From Metallyticus violacea (lineage: Eukaryota; Arthropoda; Insecta; Mantodea; Metallyticidae), in NCBI GenBank assembly GCA_030762175.1, contig CM060834.1, positions 25,804,501 to 25,868,500 of the forward strand: DNA of 64,000 bases, in the 5' to 3' direction. Numbering within the stretch: position 1 is the first letter of the stretch; each line of letters starts with the position of its first letter. Made by a program: the position numbers and the translations under genes. The notes beneath the pieces were generated by a model, which saw nothing but the letters and a program-made list of their open reading frames with translations, was not told the DNA's origin and ran no database searches. Below are positions 47,715 to 59,018 of the stretch, piece after piece.

Positions 47715-48200
47715 AGTTTTCTCTACAGGGGTAGTAATATTGGTAATTTCGAATACCAGTGCCATAATAGCTTTTTTGCGAATTCGAAAAGAATGTAATG
47801 ATTTTTGAAAGATTTCTTCAAATCTGCATCAATTCTACCTATTAGGCACCGAATTTGATAACGAAAATAATTTATACCTATAGCAATTTTCATTTTTCTT
47901 AACGAAACTCGGCATGTAACCATCGATTAACAAACGATTCATGCAGTTCCTTAACCAGCAAAATTGAACCATTGGGGCTAGGGGTTAACCTAAATAGAAA
48001 TTTTAAAAAATCGCTCTAGCGGTCGCATTTTTTTTTCTCAACGAAACTTTATGTATTTCATTAAAACAAATTAATAAAAATACTTTCTGAAAATCAGGGC
48101 AATAGGGCCATAAGAAAAATAGTTTCTGAAAATTAGGGAAATTGGACCTTTAAGAGTACAGATATACTTGAAAACCAAATTTTAAAGGAGCTTGCATTTA
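47715..48200 (-). repeat. Unclassified dispersed repeat, copy 1
   Basis: The reverse complement contains 'CCAATGGTTCAATTTTGCTG', 'GTTAAGGAACTGCATGAATC' and 'GTTTGTTAATCGATGGTTA', and also a repeated unit near 'CTGATTTTCAGAAA.TATTTTT'. The same order occurs on the plus strand at 62265-62790. A 66-codon reverse-strand frame (47723-47923) lies inside but resembles nothing known. Flanking similarity fades on both sides, so the boundaries are approximate. Confidence 0.6.
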
Positions 48201-48204
48201 ATTT

Positions 48205-48723
48205 TCTCTATGTTGTTTTAAAATATTATATATCGTATTTATAACCTGGCATAAATTTTATATTTAACAAAAGTATTTTCCGAAAGACAGCAAATTTGAA
48301 ATATTAATCTAATGTGTGTTTGAGGATTATATTTGTTTATAAGAAAGCTCTGAAACCTTCAGAAAACGTTTGTATATATGATTTTACTAAATAACATTTA
48401 AATTAAATTTCAAAGCCAATGAAAATTCGTGGAACTTTCGACTGTATATTGTTGATTGTGCATATTTGCTTGGTACATTGTAATTGTAGTAACACATTTT
48501 TGTTTTATTGAAACACGTGAACATCATCTTAAATATACAATGTAACTCGAAAGTTTCTGTTATTTTTCTATATTTTAGTGAAAAGATGATATCAGGGGTT
48601 CAGTTCACAAACATGGTTATGTTAAAATATGTTTAAAAATACTACACAGTATAGCTTTGTTTATCAGTGGTCATATATATCATTTAATTAATAGTATACG
48701 ATTAATTTTTGTGGTTTAATCTC

Positions 48724-48770
<47 letters not shown>

Positions 48771-50645
48771 TAATGTCACTTGTCTTCTTGCCACAGAAGG
48801 ACCCCACGATTCCGAAATATAGCGATCTCAAGAGTGACTTTTTCTGAGTGTTTTTACTATTATAATTACTGTTAATTTGTTACATTGCTAATAGTGTTAC
48901 TTTATATATATATAACGGGAGAAGTCTTGACGGCCCTATTTCATGTAACTAAGATTACAGTCACCCGGCTACTTATTTTTGTTACGTTGATATGCGTGAG
49001 GAATTCGTTGCTCAGCATAAAACTGTCACGTCTGGAATATCTTTCAGCATTGTATAGTTCCAACAGAGATTGAGTGTTGAAGTGACAGTAAAATATTTAT
49101 TCATTGTTTCATTATGTGTCAATTAAAGTATCTTCAGATGTACTTAATAATATGAGCAAATAACAATCATGTTCTCTGTTAAATCTTTGATGATACATTT
49201 CCAAGTAGCTCATTGCACAGTGTTACTGTTAAGACGAAACTGATAACACTAGACATCAACAAGAACAGGAATTTTCGAATAAAAATTTGCTCAGAGATTA
49301 ACATGAGGATTTTCAATAAAAATTCATATATACAGCCTCTGGATGTCTATTTCTTTAGACAATACAAAATATACTTGATAGGAATAAAAGATTACTGGTT
49401 GATAATTGAACTTAATTGGAAACTCGATGTCTAAACTAGTGATGTTTCCCATCATCAGTTGTTGACCGACTACTGTTGCTCGAAATGATGACTGGATATC
49501 AGGATGATCCTGTGGCGGTGTCTGGTGGTTCTAGTAGGAACTTGCTGATTTCATCCATAGGAGGAAAATCAAAATTCATTAAGTTTTTCTTCTTTTTAAG
49601 ATGAAAAACTTCGGAAATTTATAATTATTAATACATAGCTCTCTTTTCTAATATATTTATTAATATTTAAGTTAAAAAGAAAATTTAAGAAAACAGTTTT
49701 GTCTTAGCTTATATGTCTTAAAACTGAATAATATGTGTAAAAACGTAGCCCGATAGAGTAAAACTGAAAATATTTGAGTTCAAGGCATTCGTATTCATGG
49801 AAAAATAAAAAGCAAGAACTTTTTTTTTAAATGTTTATTTAGTTTTTTTTAGACCAGTGAATTAAACTCATTTCGAAAAGTATGGAAGAAAGGTCTAAAT
49901 ACGTCTTACTACTCTAGCGCAGCTATCTTATTTCTGCAGATATGCGAGCAATGTCTGTATGTTCCATCGCCTTAATATAAAAAGCTTCAGTCACATCGAT
50001 CTGAACTTCACAAAATTTAAAATAAATTGAATACATTTGCAACATCGAGAAAATGTGTCCTGAACTCGAAACCCCTGAATGAGGACAGTGCATGAACCTG
50101 CAAATTAGGTTAATAGTACTCCTTAGGAAGCAGTAAAGACCAGAAACCGATACCCAGCGGTTGTAAAGGTAAGATTAAGTGCAAATTAGATAGAGAGGAT
50201 ACAAGCCATTACACCGCCTAACTGCAATGAACTTTTTTCATGAAAAGTTAAAAAGCGCAGATAGTTGAGTAGAGTTTGAAAGACCACTTTCTTAGCTTTT
50301 TATATGGGTTGTGTCGTGCAAATTTTAGGAAGACATTTAGGGATGGAAATTTCGTGTTCTAAAAATCTTGATGAATATTAGGGTGACTAGATAAGTACTG
50401 AAAGAGGAAAAAACAAATACTCATAGAAACGTGTTGTTTATACCAGTATCTTAAAGTATCCCCCCCCCCCGGCACTGTGAGCAGCGTTCCAACCTTCTTG
50501 AAGCATCCACGCCACCCAGTTTCCGGCACTGCAGATCAGTAACCCGTACATACAAAGGAGGCGTCTTGGAGCTTCAGTTCAAGCGGCAGCGGAAAAAGCT
50601 GAAGGTAGTGTGATTTCAACAGATATAGGTAGATAATAAGCTAGA
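48205..50645. other. No recognised gene
   Basis: Strongly AT-rich, with short frames only. An (AT)n tract is listed separately. Confidence 0.4.
48725..48767. repeat. (AT)n microsatellite
   Basis: About 21 AT units. Confidence 0.95.
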
Positions 50646-50649
50646 CCAA

Positions 50650-50740
50650 CACGTCATGTCAGTTCAAATGGTTAAAACGTCGTTCTATGAATGGGAAGAT
50701 TGTAGGTTCAATCTCTCTCCGCCCAACTTCTCTCTCTGCT
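50650..50740 (+). repeat. Possible tRNA-derived element head
   Basis: 'CAGTTCAAATGGTTAAAACG' resembles a polymerase III box A and 'GTAGGTTCAATCTCTC' a box B, 32 bp apart as in tRNAs. The acceptor and anticodon stems do not pair well by eye, so it is not a functional tRNA. It could head a third SINE family. Only one copy was noticed. Confidence 0.35.
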
Positions 50741-50744
50741 GGAT

Positions 50745-52330
50745 TTAAAGGAGATTTGCCACCATTACAATGATTTACCCGCCTACATAGTATCACACAA
50801 TTCCCTATCAATTTATATTCACGAAAATGAGGACAGCGTAGACCTTTTGGCCGTAGCGAGCCGTAGCAAACCATTGGGTACACCGGTTTCTAGGATTTAC
50901 CCGAAGTTAGGTTAAGATTTGTGTGAATGAATTAATTGCAAATTCCAATAAAACAACGCGTGGTAAAAAGTGATAAATTGTAGTTGAAACACCTGAAAAA
51001 CTCCGTTTTGTAATAAGGAACAATATATGGCAGCCAGAAAGTTGCGGAGGACAGCGCTAGGCTGCATTTTACGTTACGTTTAACAAAACAATAATACATG
51101 CACAATTTTTATAATGTTAATAGCGGATGCCTTTATCATTCTGGTTGCTCCTCCAGTCCCACTTCTTCCGCTGCCGTTCAGTATTGCGGCATTCGACTTT
51201 CTCCGCTGCCGTTCGGTACTGGAGCCCTAAGAGGCCTCTATTTCTACTGGGAAATCAATCTAACTCCTGCTCTTAAGCCGCAACCGCTTCTTCGGAACTA
51301 GAAAATCGGTGACCTCAAAGTCGGTACTTTACAGTAGGCAACAGGAAGAAATCATATGGAGCCAGGTCGGGATGGGCGAGCAAAGTTGCCTTTCTATGAC
51401 CATATCCTGGGGACTTTCCTTTCAAGACCTGGCATTAACAGCAGAACGTCAAATCTTGTTTTTGTTTTTTTGGGTTAGAAACTGCTGTGTAAATGTGCAC
51501 GTTGCTGGAAAGAGGAGAACCCCCATCGTACATGTACCATTGTGTGGCACTTAGACGATAATACGTGCTAACACATACAATGTTAGGATACATTGGGAAA
51601 GCTCCGATCGTTACAGTATGCGTTTGAACATGGGGGGGGGGGGTGGATGATAGTAATGCGCATGTATTGTAAGTCACGAAGCTGGAAGGAGAGTAATTCT
51701 TCCTATTTCTGGAGGGAATCATGGAAGATTGGAAGGGTCACCTATTAAGACTGTGTACAAGATTAACTATATAAGCATAAGGTATTGAATAAATTAAACT
51801 ATTGTGGAAGTTCTTCTTCGTTCATGAAAATGCTTATTCTGTAGTTTCTCTTCTTTTCAGTTACTTCCTACATGGTTGTAGCTGCTGATTAAAGTGGATT
51901 AGTAAATTGAGGTTGCCCTCGTATCCGGAACCTCTGCGTCTTAAAAAGTCTTAAGAGTAAATCATGTGAAAGTGTGTTGCTCTACAAGAGTGCAACATAA
52001 TGTTGATTGTTGCAGGAAATAATTGAGTCCGTGACAATAGCTGTTATAGCAGGAATTCTCAACTTGTGGTACGGGTACAATTGATGGTACGTGAGATATT
52101 GCCGGGTTATAATAAGATAAATTAACATTCGTTTTAAAAACAACAAATATATGACAGTTCTACTACAACTAGAATAGATTTTACATTACCATAGAAAACT
52201 TTTGTGTACAAAAATAATACAGAAGCTCAATTTTAATACTATGTCGTTTGTTTAGTTAAGAAAACAGTGTAGTTGTTGAATACATTTTATTTGTTAAATT
52301 GTCAGCTTTATATGTAGTTTGTGCCAGATT
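50745..52330. other. No recognised gene; contains a short dispersed repeat near 51.16-51.26 kb
   Basis: 51166-51225 contains two versions of 'TCCGCTGCCGTTC.GTA.TG' and is related to 62010-62041. A G13 run lies at 51631. The frames here have no family motif. Confidence 0.35.
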
Positions 52331-52509
52331 CAGAAGAAGTAAACCAGAACATGAATAAGCGGTTAATTAAAAGCCTCTGTTCGAGGAGAAATAACTACAA
52401 GTGGGGCAAATAATTCCACTCTGTCAGAAGCCAATGCCTCTAATGCTACAAGCATTCTACGCAACACACAATTGAACAAGAAAGCAACATAAAACCCAAA
52501 CACAAGCAA

Positions 52510-52950
52510 TACTTAAATACAATATAAGCTATTTATTAGAGGAAATTATCCCAATACCGCATTGTGTGATTTGTCATGAAATACTTTCAAAGCATTGGAT
52601 GAAATTTTCTTTTTAGAAATGTCATTTTGACACCAAGCATGGTGATTTGCTAACCGTTGGAATAATTTCAGAGAAAATTGTTAGATTTGTCATCAAGGGG
52701 GAAAAAATGCAGGGTCTAACATGAAGGCTCTAGAGGCATCTTATGAAGAGTAGCTAGGGCACACACACTCTCACAGGATCGGAGAGTCAATAATAGTACC
52801 AGCAGCTATAGATATGGTTAAACTAATGTTGGGAGAAAGGCAGCAAAACAATTTGAAGTTATTCCATTATTCAATGACACCATATCCCAAACAGTTTTAG
52901 ATTTGTATGCAAATGTTAAGCAGCAGTTAACAAGAAAAAGTGAATGTAGA
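52510..52950 (+). pseudogene. hAT transposase (ZBED5-like), N-terminal BED finger fragment
   Basis: 'IPIPHCVICHEILSKHWMKF' followed by 'HFDTKHGDL' forms a C-x2-C ... H-x4-H BED-type zinc finger as in ZBED5-like hAT proteins ('P.CV.C.E.L....MKP.KL..H..TKH'). It is followed over frameshifts by 'ARAHTLSQDRRVNNS' or, in the other frame, 'IIVPAAIDMVKLMLGERQ', matching 'LILPAA.DM...MLGE', and 'IPLFNDTISQTVLDL', matching 'IPLS.DT..RRI..M'. The catalytic region is not attached. The matching C-terminal half lies on the same strand at 57.4-58.4 kb. Confidence 0.78.
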
Positions 52951-52967
52951 TTTTATTCTCTAATTTA

Positions 52968-52969
<2 letters not shown>

Positions 52970-53012
<43 letters not shown>
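52970..53012. repeat. (AT)n microsatellite
   Basis: About 20 AT units, bracketed by TTATATA and ATATAAATTA so that the whole tract can fold on itself. Confidence 0.95.
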
Positions 53013-53014
<2 letters not shown>

Positions 53015-53016
<2 letters not shown>

Positions 53017-55680
53017 TACAGCTATAAGCTGAATATTGATCCCGATTTAAGACTAAAATTAAGTCAGTTGAAATAAACATTAAAGAACTCGTTTAGCTAA
53101 ACAAGCACAAGTTTCGCACTGAAACAAAAGCGTGAATTAGAAATTAGTTAAATTTGTAAAGTTAAAAGCTTCTACCGAATTTAAGTCTGAGTACTGGAGT
53201 ACCAGTGTCAGGAAAACATATGTATCGAAGTATGTTTATGTATTCATTATAAAATTAACAAAATTAATTTTAAAGACATTTCACAGAACAATACATTGAA
53301 TGGGAATAGAATGAACATTATTTTCTTCCAACAGATTTCTAATTCTAAATACTACATAAAAGAAATAACTAAATAAATCACTAGTGTTGTTATAAAAGTT
53401 GAGAAATGTTTATTTGGACCCTTGTAACACAAATTTGCTTGCTGGTACATCTAATATACTGCGTTGATTTAATGATACGTCACTGAGAAAGGTTAAGAAG
53501 CCCTATCTTATAGGAAATAAATACCTTAAAGAAAAACATCATTTAATGCAATATGCATCTATTCCCCATAGCTCAGGGTTTCATATCTTAAAACATATCC
53601 TGCATTATCGTGAAACTGCCCAAAAGTTTCAAGCATTGGGCTCGTTCACCACTGTCCTTTTATTGGAATTACAAATTAAACAGTAGGTCCCTTGTCTGAA
53701 AAATGGCGGCGCATTATGTTCATAGTCAACAAGGTCGTACAGCGCCCAACCGACCAATCACGTGAGCTGAGCTTTCCCAAGAGGATGCACATACTATTAC
53801 AGAACAGTGCGTTCATTTTGCACATTATCAGCACTTTGTTGCACAAACACCTGCAAACAATGTTATGTTAATGCAATCTGAAATCCCAACAGAATCTATT
53901 TCACTGACAACATGTCATTACTACGGTAATACGAAGGCAAACGGGATTGTGGTAAAACGGGTTTAATACACAGATCACAGGAACAAAAGTACGGGCTAAT
54001 GTTAAACAGCATAAAGGAGAAAGTCAAATAAAATACGTTGCATAATGCTTGTAACAGATAAACGTGAACTTTATATGAACAAATTAGTGAATCAATATTT
54101 ATTTGATATCAATACATAGATTTGGAACAAACACTTGCTTCGTATTTCTTTCATTTTGGGAAGCTGAATTATTATTCACCATATTTTCATATTTAGCATA
54201 ATTTAATTATCACACACAATAAAGTCTGTACGTCTACACAAAAAATACAAAGAGCATGAACAAATAACAGAACAAAGCTATGAACCTACAAAGCATATAA
54301 GTCATTTTTAAAGCCCTTTCCGAATATTTCTTATTTATCTTTATATTACATTCATTGTTTTATACTTAATTTATATCGCGCCATTCGTTTGTTTGGGCTT
54401 CGTTTTCCAAGGCAAGGTGATTCTGGCAGCTGAAGGCAGGTAAAGCGCGGTACAGTACATACGTACCTACCATGACAACCAAGAATAGGACTGGGCTTAT
54501 CTAAGTGAGTGAATTTCAACACTTTTGTATATTATTTTCTGAAAAAAAATTACCGAGATTGCATTGGTGTTAAGTTAATTTTTATACAAACTTTCATTAA
54601 AATTGTATAAATACTTTGCGAGCTATAAATTTTCATAAATTTCAACACCAAAATATGTCGCATAGTCAAAATGTCCCAAGTTTATCATAGTTGAATTTTT
54701 TTGGCATTTATGCAATTTATTTAAAATATCTCGATACACAAAAAGTGTATCGAGATATTTTAAATAAATTTGATGAGTAAATTGTGATAATTTTTTCATT
54801 TATAAAAAAAAATTATAATCTATAAAATAGGAAAATTTTCATAGACTTTTTTTTTTTAATTATTACTAGTGTTTGCATGTGTTTTGTCTGGTAGAATATT
54901 ATAATGGATACTTAAACACATTCTGGGAAATGTTAATGAATTTAAACAAAATTAGACGCGTGTGGCATTTTGAAAGTGTGAAAATGAAGTTTGAGAAAAA
55001 CGCTGTTTTACAAAAAAGTATTTTGGGAAACAGTACAATGTGCGCTTTACATATCAGAACTCTCCTGATTTATAGTCACGTGTGTCTGTACTTCCCTTTC
55101 TGTCCTTTAGTGTTGTTGTGCTACTTTTGTCACCTGCAGGTCCTTTCTGTTTGTGGCAGCTGACCTGCTCTCGAAGAGTCGAGTTCTATCCCGGGTCTTA
55201 CTGATCTTTTTGTAGTTTCTAACTTCACGCCACCCATTCTAGTGTCAGTAGTGTATTTCTTTAACTTGAGGAAAGCTGTAGCCATCCTCTTTGCTACATA
55301 ATCCCATTTTACACTTCTGTGCTGAGGGGTGTTGCAGACTGAAAAGGAACAAGCGGAAGGGAGGGGGGACGTGCAAATATTGGCTTTCTGTGGACGCCCA
55401 ATGACCCAAGGAATCATTTGTAGCAAAAGAGTGATAATCCATTTTTGACTGATTTTGTCAAAAAAAAAAAAAAAAAAACACTACCAGTGTCCCTTAACTA
55501 TATTATTGCGCTTAGTAAGAGAAACCTGTTAAAGTAGACACCAATAATTCACTAAGTCGCATTATAAGATTTATTTCATTATAATTAATGCAAACAATGA
55601 AAATATACAATGACATGTGCAGATTCTAAATGGTGGACATGAGATTAGGCACTGATACCTCTTTTCTGTTTGCTATCCAA
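53015..55680. other. No recognised gene; CpG-containing patch at 53.69-53.79 kb
   Basis: 'AAAATGGCGGCGCATTATG' near 53699 and 'CCGACCAATCACGTGAGC' near 53750 combine a YY1-like ATGGCGGC, a CCAAT box and a CACGTG E-box, which is reminiscent of a promoter but unsupported by any downstream exon. A perfect hairpin at 54.7 kb is listed separately. Frames at 54.9 and 55.2 kb are not family-like. Confidence 0.3.
54714..54770. repeat. Perfect 26-bp hairpin with AAAAA loop
   Basis: 54714-54739 (beginning AATTTATTTAAAATATC) is exactly complementary to 54745-54770, with only AAAAA between. The inner part of the stem is CTCGATACAC / GTGTATCGAG. Weaker complementarity continues outwards. It may be the centre of a fold-back element or a recent inverted duplication. 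Confidence 0.92.
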
Positions 55681-55684
55681 CTAA

Positions 55685-55946
55685 CTCTTTCTCCTAAACC
55701 CAAGATTGGCGGTTCAATTCCCACCAGGATCGATAATTTTTTTTCTGGCGTAAAAATCCTAAGTATGGCTTCCAGCGGAAGGGAATTAAAGCCGTGAGTC
55801 CAAGTGTCGTAGATTTAAGGCATGTAAAAAAACCTCAAGTTTGAAAGAAGAGGCCTCTGAGCAAAAATTATCGGCCGTTTCACGCCCTGAATTGAATGGG
55901 ACACTGATGACAGATGTTAAAGAGCGTTCGAAAATAAACCATATCA
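55685..55946 (+). mobile_element. SINE-B, nearly full length
   Basis: The head 'AAACCCAAGATTGGCGGTTC' (box B 'GGTTCAATTCCC') is followed by 'GGCGTAAAAATCCTAAGTAT', 'GCGGAAGGGAATTAAAGCCG', 'TTTCACGCCCTGAATTGAAT' and the end 'AAAGAGCGTTCGAAAATAAA'. The outermost part of the head, including box A, is not recognisable. Confidence 0.85.
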
Positions 55947-56199
55947 ATAGTCCTTGCGCTGTTCTTAGGTAGCAGCATTCAAACTACCAATCAAATTAAG
56001 ATAGCGGTTTTCAATCTGTGCTCCATGAAGAAATTGGAAGAATAAAGAAATGATTAAGTCTTAAATTTTGTGCGGCCATGAGTCATATGTTGGTAAAAAT
56101 CGAGTCGAAATAAAATAATTGAGGCCTTTCTGTAGGTAACAATGAAAGTCATTCCATAGGATACTTTTGTGGATGTGTGCACAGACGGCGTTGCGTCGG

Positions 56200-57286
56200 A
56201 CCCTGTTTCACGAAACAATTAGTTTATTAAGTTATTAGTTACTGGTTACTAGTTAGCCTTAGTTGCAGCAGTTCTAATAAAACGTATTTCACAAACATTT
56301 GTTCTACGATAGTACAATCATAAAATTATATCATTAGTCACTTGTCAAAATTAGTGTAGTGACTGCATTCGAGCGTTAAGAACGCTGTTTCGGGAATATT
56401 TATTACTCCGTGGACTGTTTGTTGATGCGATTTTGTTTACGCAGCATGTATTTTAAATAGTATATAGCATTATGTCTATCACATTGAAAATAGTTTCTAG
56501 TATTCAAAACAGACTAACAGTGCTATATTTAATTAACGAGCCTAAACAAGTACTTTTTGCGCAATTCTCCTATAAAATTATGAAGAAAGACAAAGCCGAA
56601 ATGTGGAAAATAATAATGGAAATTGCGGTTAATGGCATCGGATAAAGATTAGGCGTATGTGAGGGACACATACACATTTTGGATAAACATTAGGAAAACT
56701 ACAATGGTAAGTGCTTTTATTCTACTTTCATATTCGCCATTCATATTATTGTATACAAATGATAGTGTAATTAGCTCAGTTTCTATGCTATTTCTTTTTT
56801 GGTAATGAATGAGTAGTGTTTAATGCACGTTTTACTACAGAGGCACCACAGGCGATGGACACTGATGATACATGAGATGTAATGATATATTGGGAAAGGA
56901 TTTTTTATTTTTAAGGAAGAAATCGTTCCAGGCCAAAGTTTAGGGTACCTCCCCGGCATTTGCCATTTATGAGGGCTGAGGAAAACCTGGAAAAAACCTC
57001 AGACAAGTAGGACGGTCCTGGCGGTATTCGAACCCAGACCTCCCGCTCACGAGTCCGCGACTTAACGTCCTCGGCCACCCTTGGCGGTTTTCTTTTTTTG
57101 GCGAAAATAGATAATTCAATAAGAACAATAACCCTTAATGAGTTTTATAATTAAAATGCTTCGAGTTTAATTGATGTAATCAATACCTAATCTAACATTT
57201 GTGCACTAGGTTCGAGATTCACGGGTAAAATTCCAGTAGTTAGCAATACGCAAGATTACATGAGCAAATGTTTCGTGAAACAGAAC
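56200..57286. mobile_element. Possible PIF/Harbinger-like element with Myb/SANT-like remnant
   Basis: CTGTTTCACGAAACA at 56203-56217 is exactly complementary to TGTTTCGTGAAACAG at 57269-57283, and weaker complementarity extends inwards (TAAGTTATTAGTTACTGG against GTATTGCTAACTACTGG). 'ACCCTGTTTCACGAAAC' resembles the ends of Harbinger elements. Inside, 56500-56640 (+) gives 'LINEPKQVLFAQFSYKI' and 'MKKDKAEMWKIIMEIAVNGI', similar to the Myb/SANT-like protein that accompanies Harbinger transposases ('K...W..I...FN'). No transposase is present, and a SINE-A copy is inserted within. The call is tentative because the terminal motif is itself nearly palindromic. Confidence 0.42.
56803..57088 (-). 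mobile_element. SINE-A, full length, with target-site duplication
   Basis: In reverse orientation: 'GTGTTTAATGCACGTTTTAC', 'AGGGTACCTCCCCGGCATTT', 'GGTATTCGAACCCAGACCTC' (box B complement) and 'GTCCTCGGCCACCCTTGGCG' (box A complement). TTTCTTTTTTGG at 56791-56802 and TTTCTTTTTTTGG at 57089-57101 form the target-site duplication. It sits inside the possible Harbinger element. Confidence 0.88.
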
Positions 57287-57425
57287 ATGTAAAACAAAAT
57301 CGCAAGCTGATATCAGTCTGCCACACTAGTATCTAGTAGTTTACGCTCATAAGTTTTAGAAACACACACTTGTAAAACAAGCAAGTGATACTAGAATAGA
57401 TATAGTAATAGTAGATCACACCTTC

Positions 57426-58400
57426 GTGAACCATGGCACTAGTCTTATCTCAAATATTAAGCATAAAGCGAAGCTTTGCCACGGCGCCCTCCACCGCCAA
57501 GTCCTTGTTATGAAGAAGATGTCACCCGTCCTAAAAGGAGCCCTTGACGAAGGCGTGAAATTAATTAATTTTATTAAATCACGACTAAGAATACCAGGCT
57601 ATTCAAAGTGTTGTGTGATGAGTAGGGAGGTTACATAAATCTTTACTTCTTCACACAGAAATAAGGCGGCTCTCTCGAGGCAAATGTTTGACTGTGCTCT
57701 TTGAAATTAGAACCTACCTGTTGACAATGGCTTCGCTTTGGGAGACAGGTTATGTGACGAACGTTTGCTAATAAAATTGGCATATTTATGTCAATTTTGC
57801 AGAAAGCTAATGTCTCTCACGTCAAGGTAAAATAGTGTTTGACGACAAGTACAAGGGTTCAAAAAGCAATTGAAGTTTCGGACAGAATCAGTGAACAATG
57901 GCATTCTGACAGCTTCCCAAGGTAAAAGAAAGTATATAAGTACTAGGTTCAGATATACCTGGGGATATCTTAAATGAATTTCAAGTTCAATTACTAGGTT
58001 TGCTTGATAGTTTCAATAGAAACTAACTGGACAAAAAACAAAAGAAAACTTTTGGATCTCAAACCTATTCTCTTCTGTGTCAAAAAAGCCAGCTTCTCTG
58101 ACAACGCAGAAATGAAAATGCTTGATTGCTTAGACATCAACTCATATGATAAAAGATGTTTTTTTTTTCAATTAATAAGTCACTACCTGAATTCTGGTGT
58201 CAGTTAAAAAGACAAATTTAAAGTTTTGTCTGATAAAGCTAAAACCGTCCTTTCGCCCTTTGCAACTATTTATTTAAGTGAATCATGCTTCTCTGCTTAT
58301 GCAGGTACTAAAACAAAACACAAATCTCGTCTCGATGAGGAGTCAGATATTCGGTTCCAGCTGTCCCAAATTCAATCAGATATAGCTAAAGTTATGTAAA
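57426..58400 (+). pseudogene. hAT transposase (ZBED5-like), C-terminal half
   Basis: The first frame (57426-57638) reads 'HGALHRQVLVMKKMSPVLKG' and 'ALDEGVKLINFIKSRLR', matching 'IHR.AL..K.....L..VL..VVK.VNFIK.R' of ZBED5-like hAT proteins. Shifted frames continue with 'ALGDRLCDERLLIKLAYLC', matching the 'WL..LAYL.DIF..LN' helix. The end, 'RPFALCNYLFK' in one frame and 'SPFATIYLSESCFSAYAGTK' in another, then 'KHKSRLDEESDIRFQLSQI', is the hAT C-terminal dimerisation domain ('PF...YLCE..FS....IK....RL..E.DLR..LS'). It contains many stops. It probably belongs with the BED finger at 52.5 kb, as order and strand agree. Confidence 0.82.
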
Positions 58401-58404
58401 TTAT

Positions 58405-59015
58405 ATGTACCATTTTTAATGTTGCAAAACCAATATGTTACTTGGAACAGCAAAAGAACTATACTAACGTAAAGACTAAAATGTGAAAAATCTACTGTAT
58501 CCTCCATACTTTCCAGATCTTTCAATAAGGAATTATCCGCCTTGATTAATACCGTGCCAGAATTGATGACATGCGCAAAACCCTAAGAAGTGTCATAGCA
58601 TCCAGAGAGCAGAGAGTGCATGTAATATAGAAGATGACTTTACTTAGGGAGAAGTGTTTTATTGTGCAGGAGACAATTTTGATGAGTAAAGTCACCTAGT
58701 TATATTTCATTAGGTCTCTAAAATTATTCCTTGAAAAACTGAACAAATTTCTTGATCAGGTAATAATAAATTCTTGGGAAATTGAGTGGAACCTCACTGC
58801 ATGAATTAGCCCTTTTAGACACAGAAAATCTGAATATTTTAATCGTATTTGAAAAGATATTGAAACGTATTAAATAGCAAAGTTTCTCACCGGCCTTTAG
58901 CGGGCTGATGTGGCAAGCGCCAGCTACCGGCTGGGATCATCATGTTTCAAAAAGTGAAGCCCAAACAAATGGACCGCATGTCATTAATTAGGAAATGTTA
59001 ATTAAAAGTATATAC
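58405..59015. other. No recognised gene
   Basis: AT-rich, nothing identified. Confidence 0.4.
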
Positions 59016-59018
59016 ATA

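Noticed and set aside
56200..57286. Assigning a full Harbinger transposon with confidence
   Set aside because: No transposase is present, and the terminal motif TGTTTC..GAAACA is nearly self-complementary, so inverted ends could arise by chance; kept only as a candidate.
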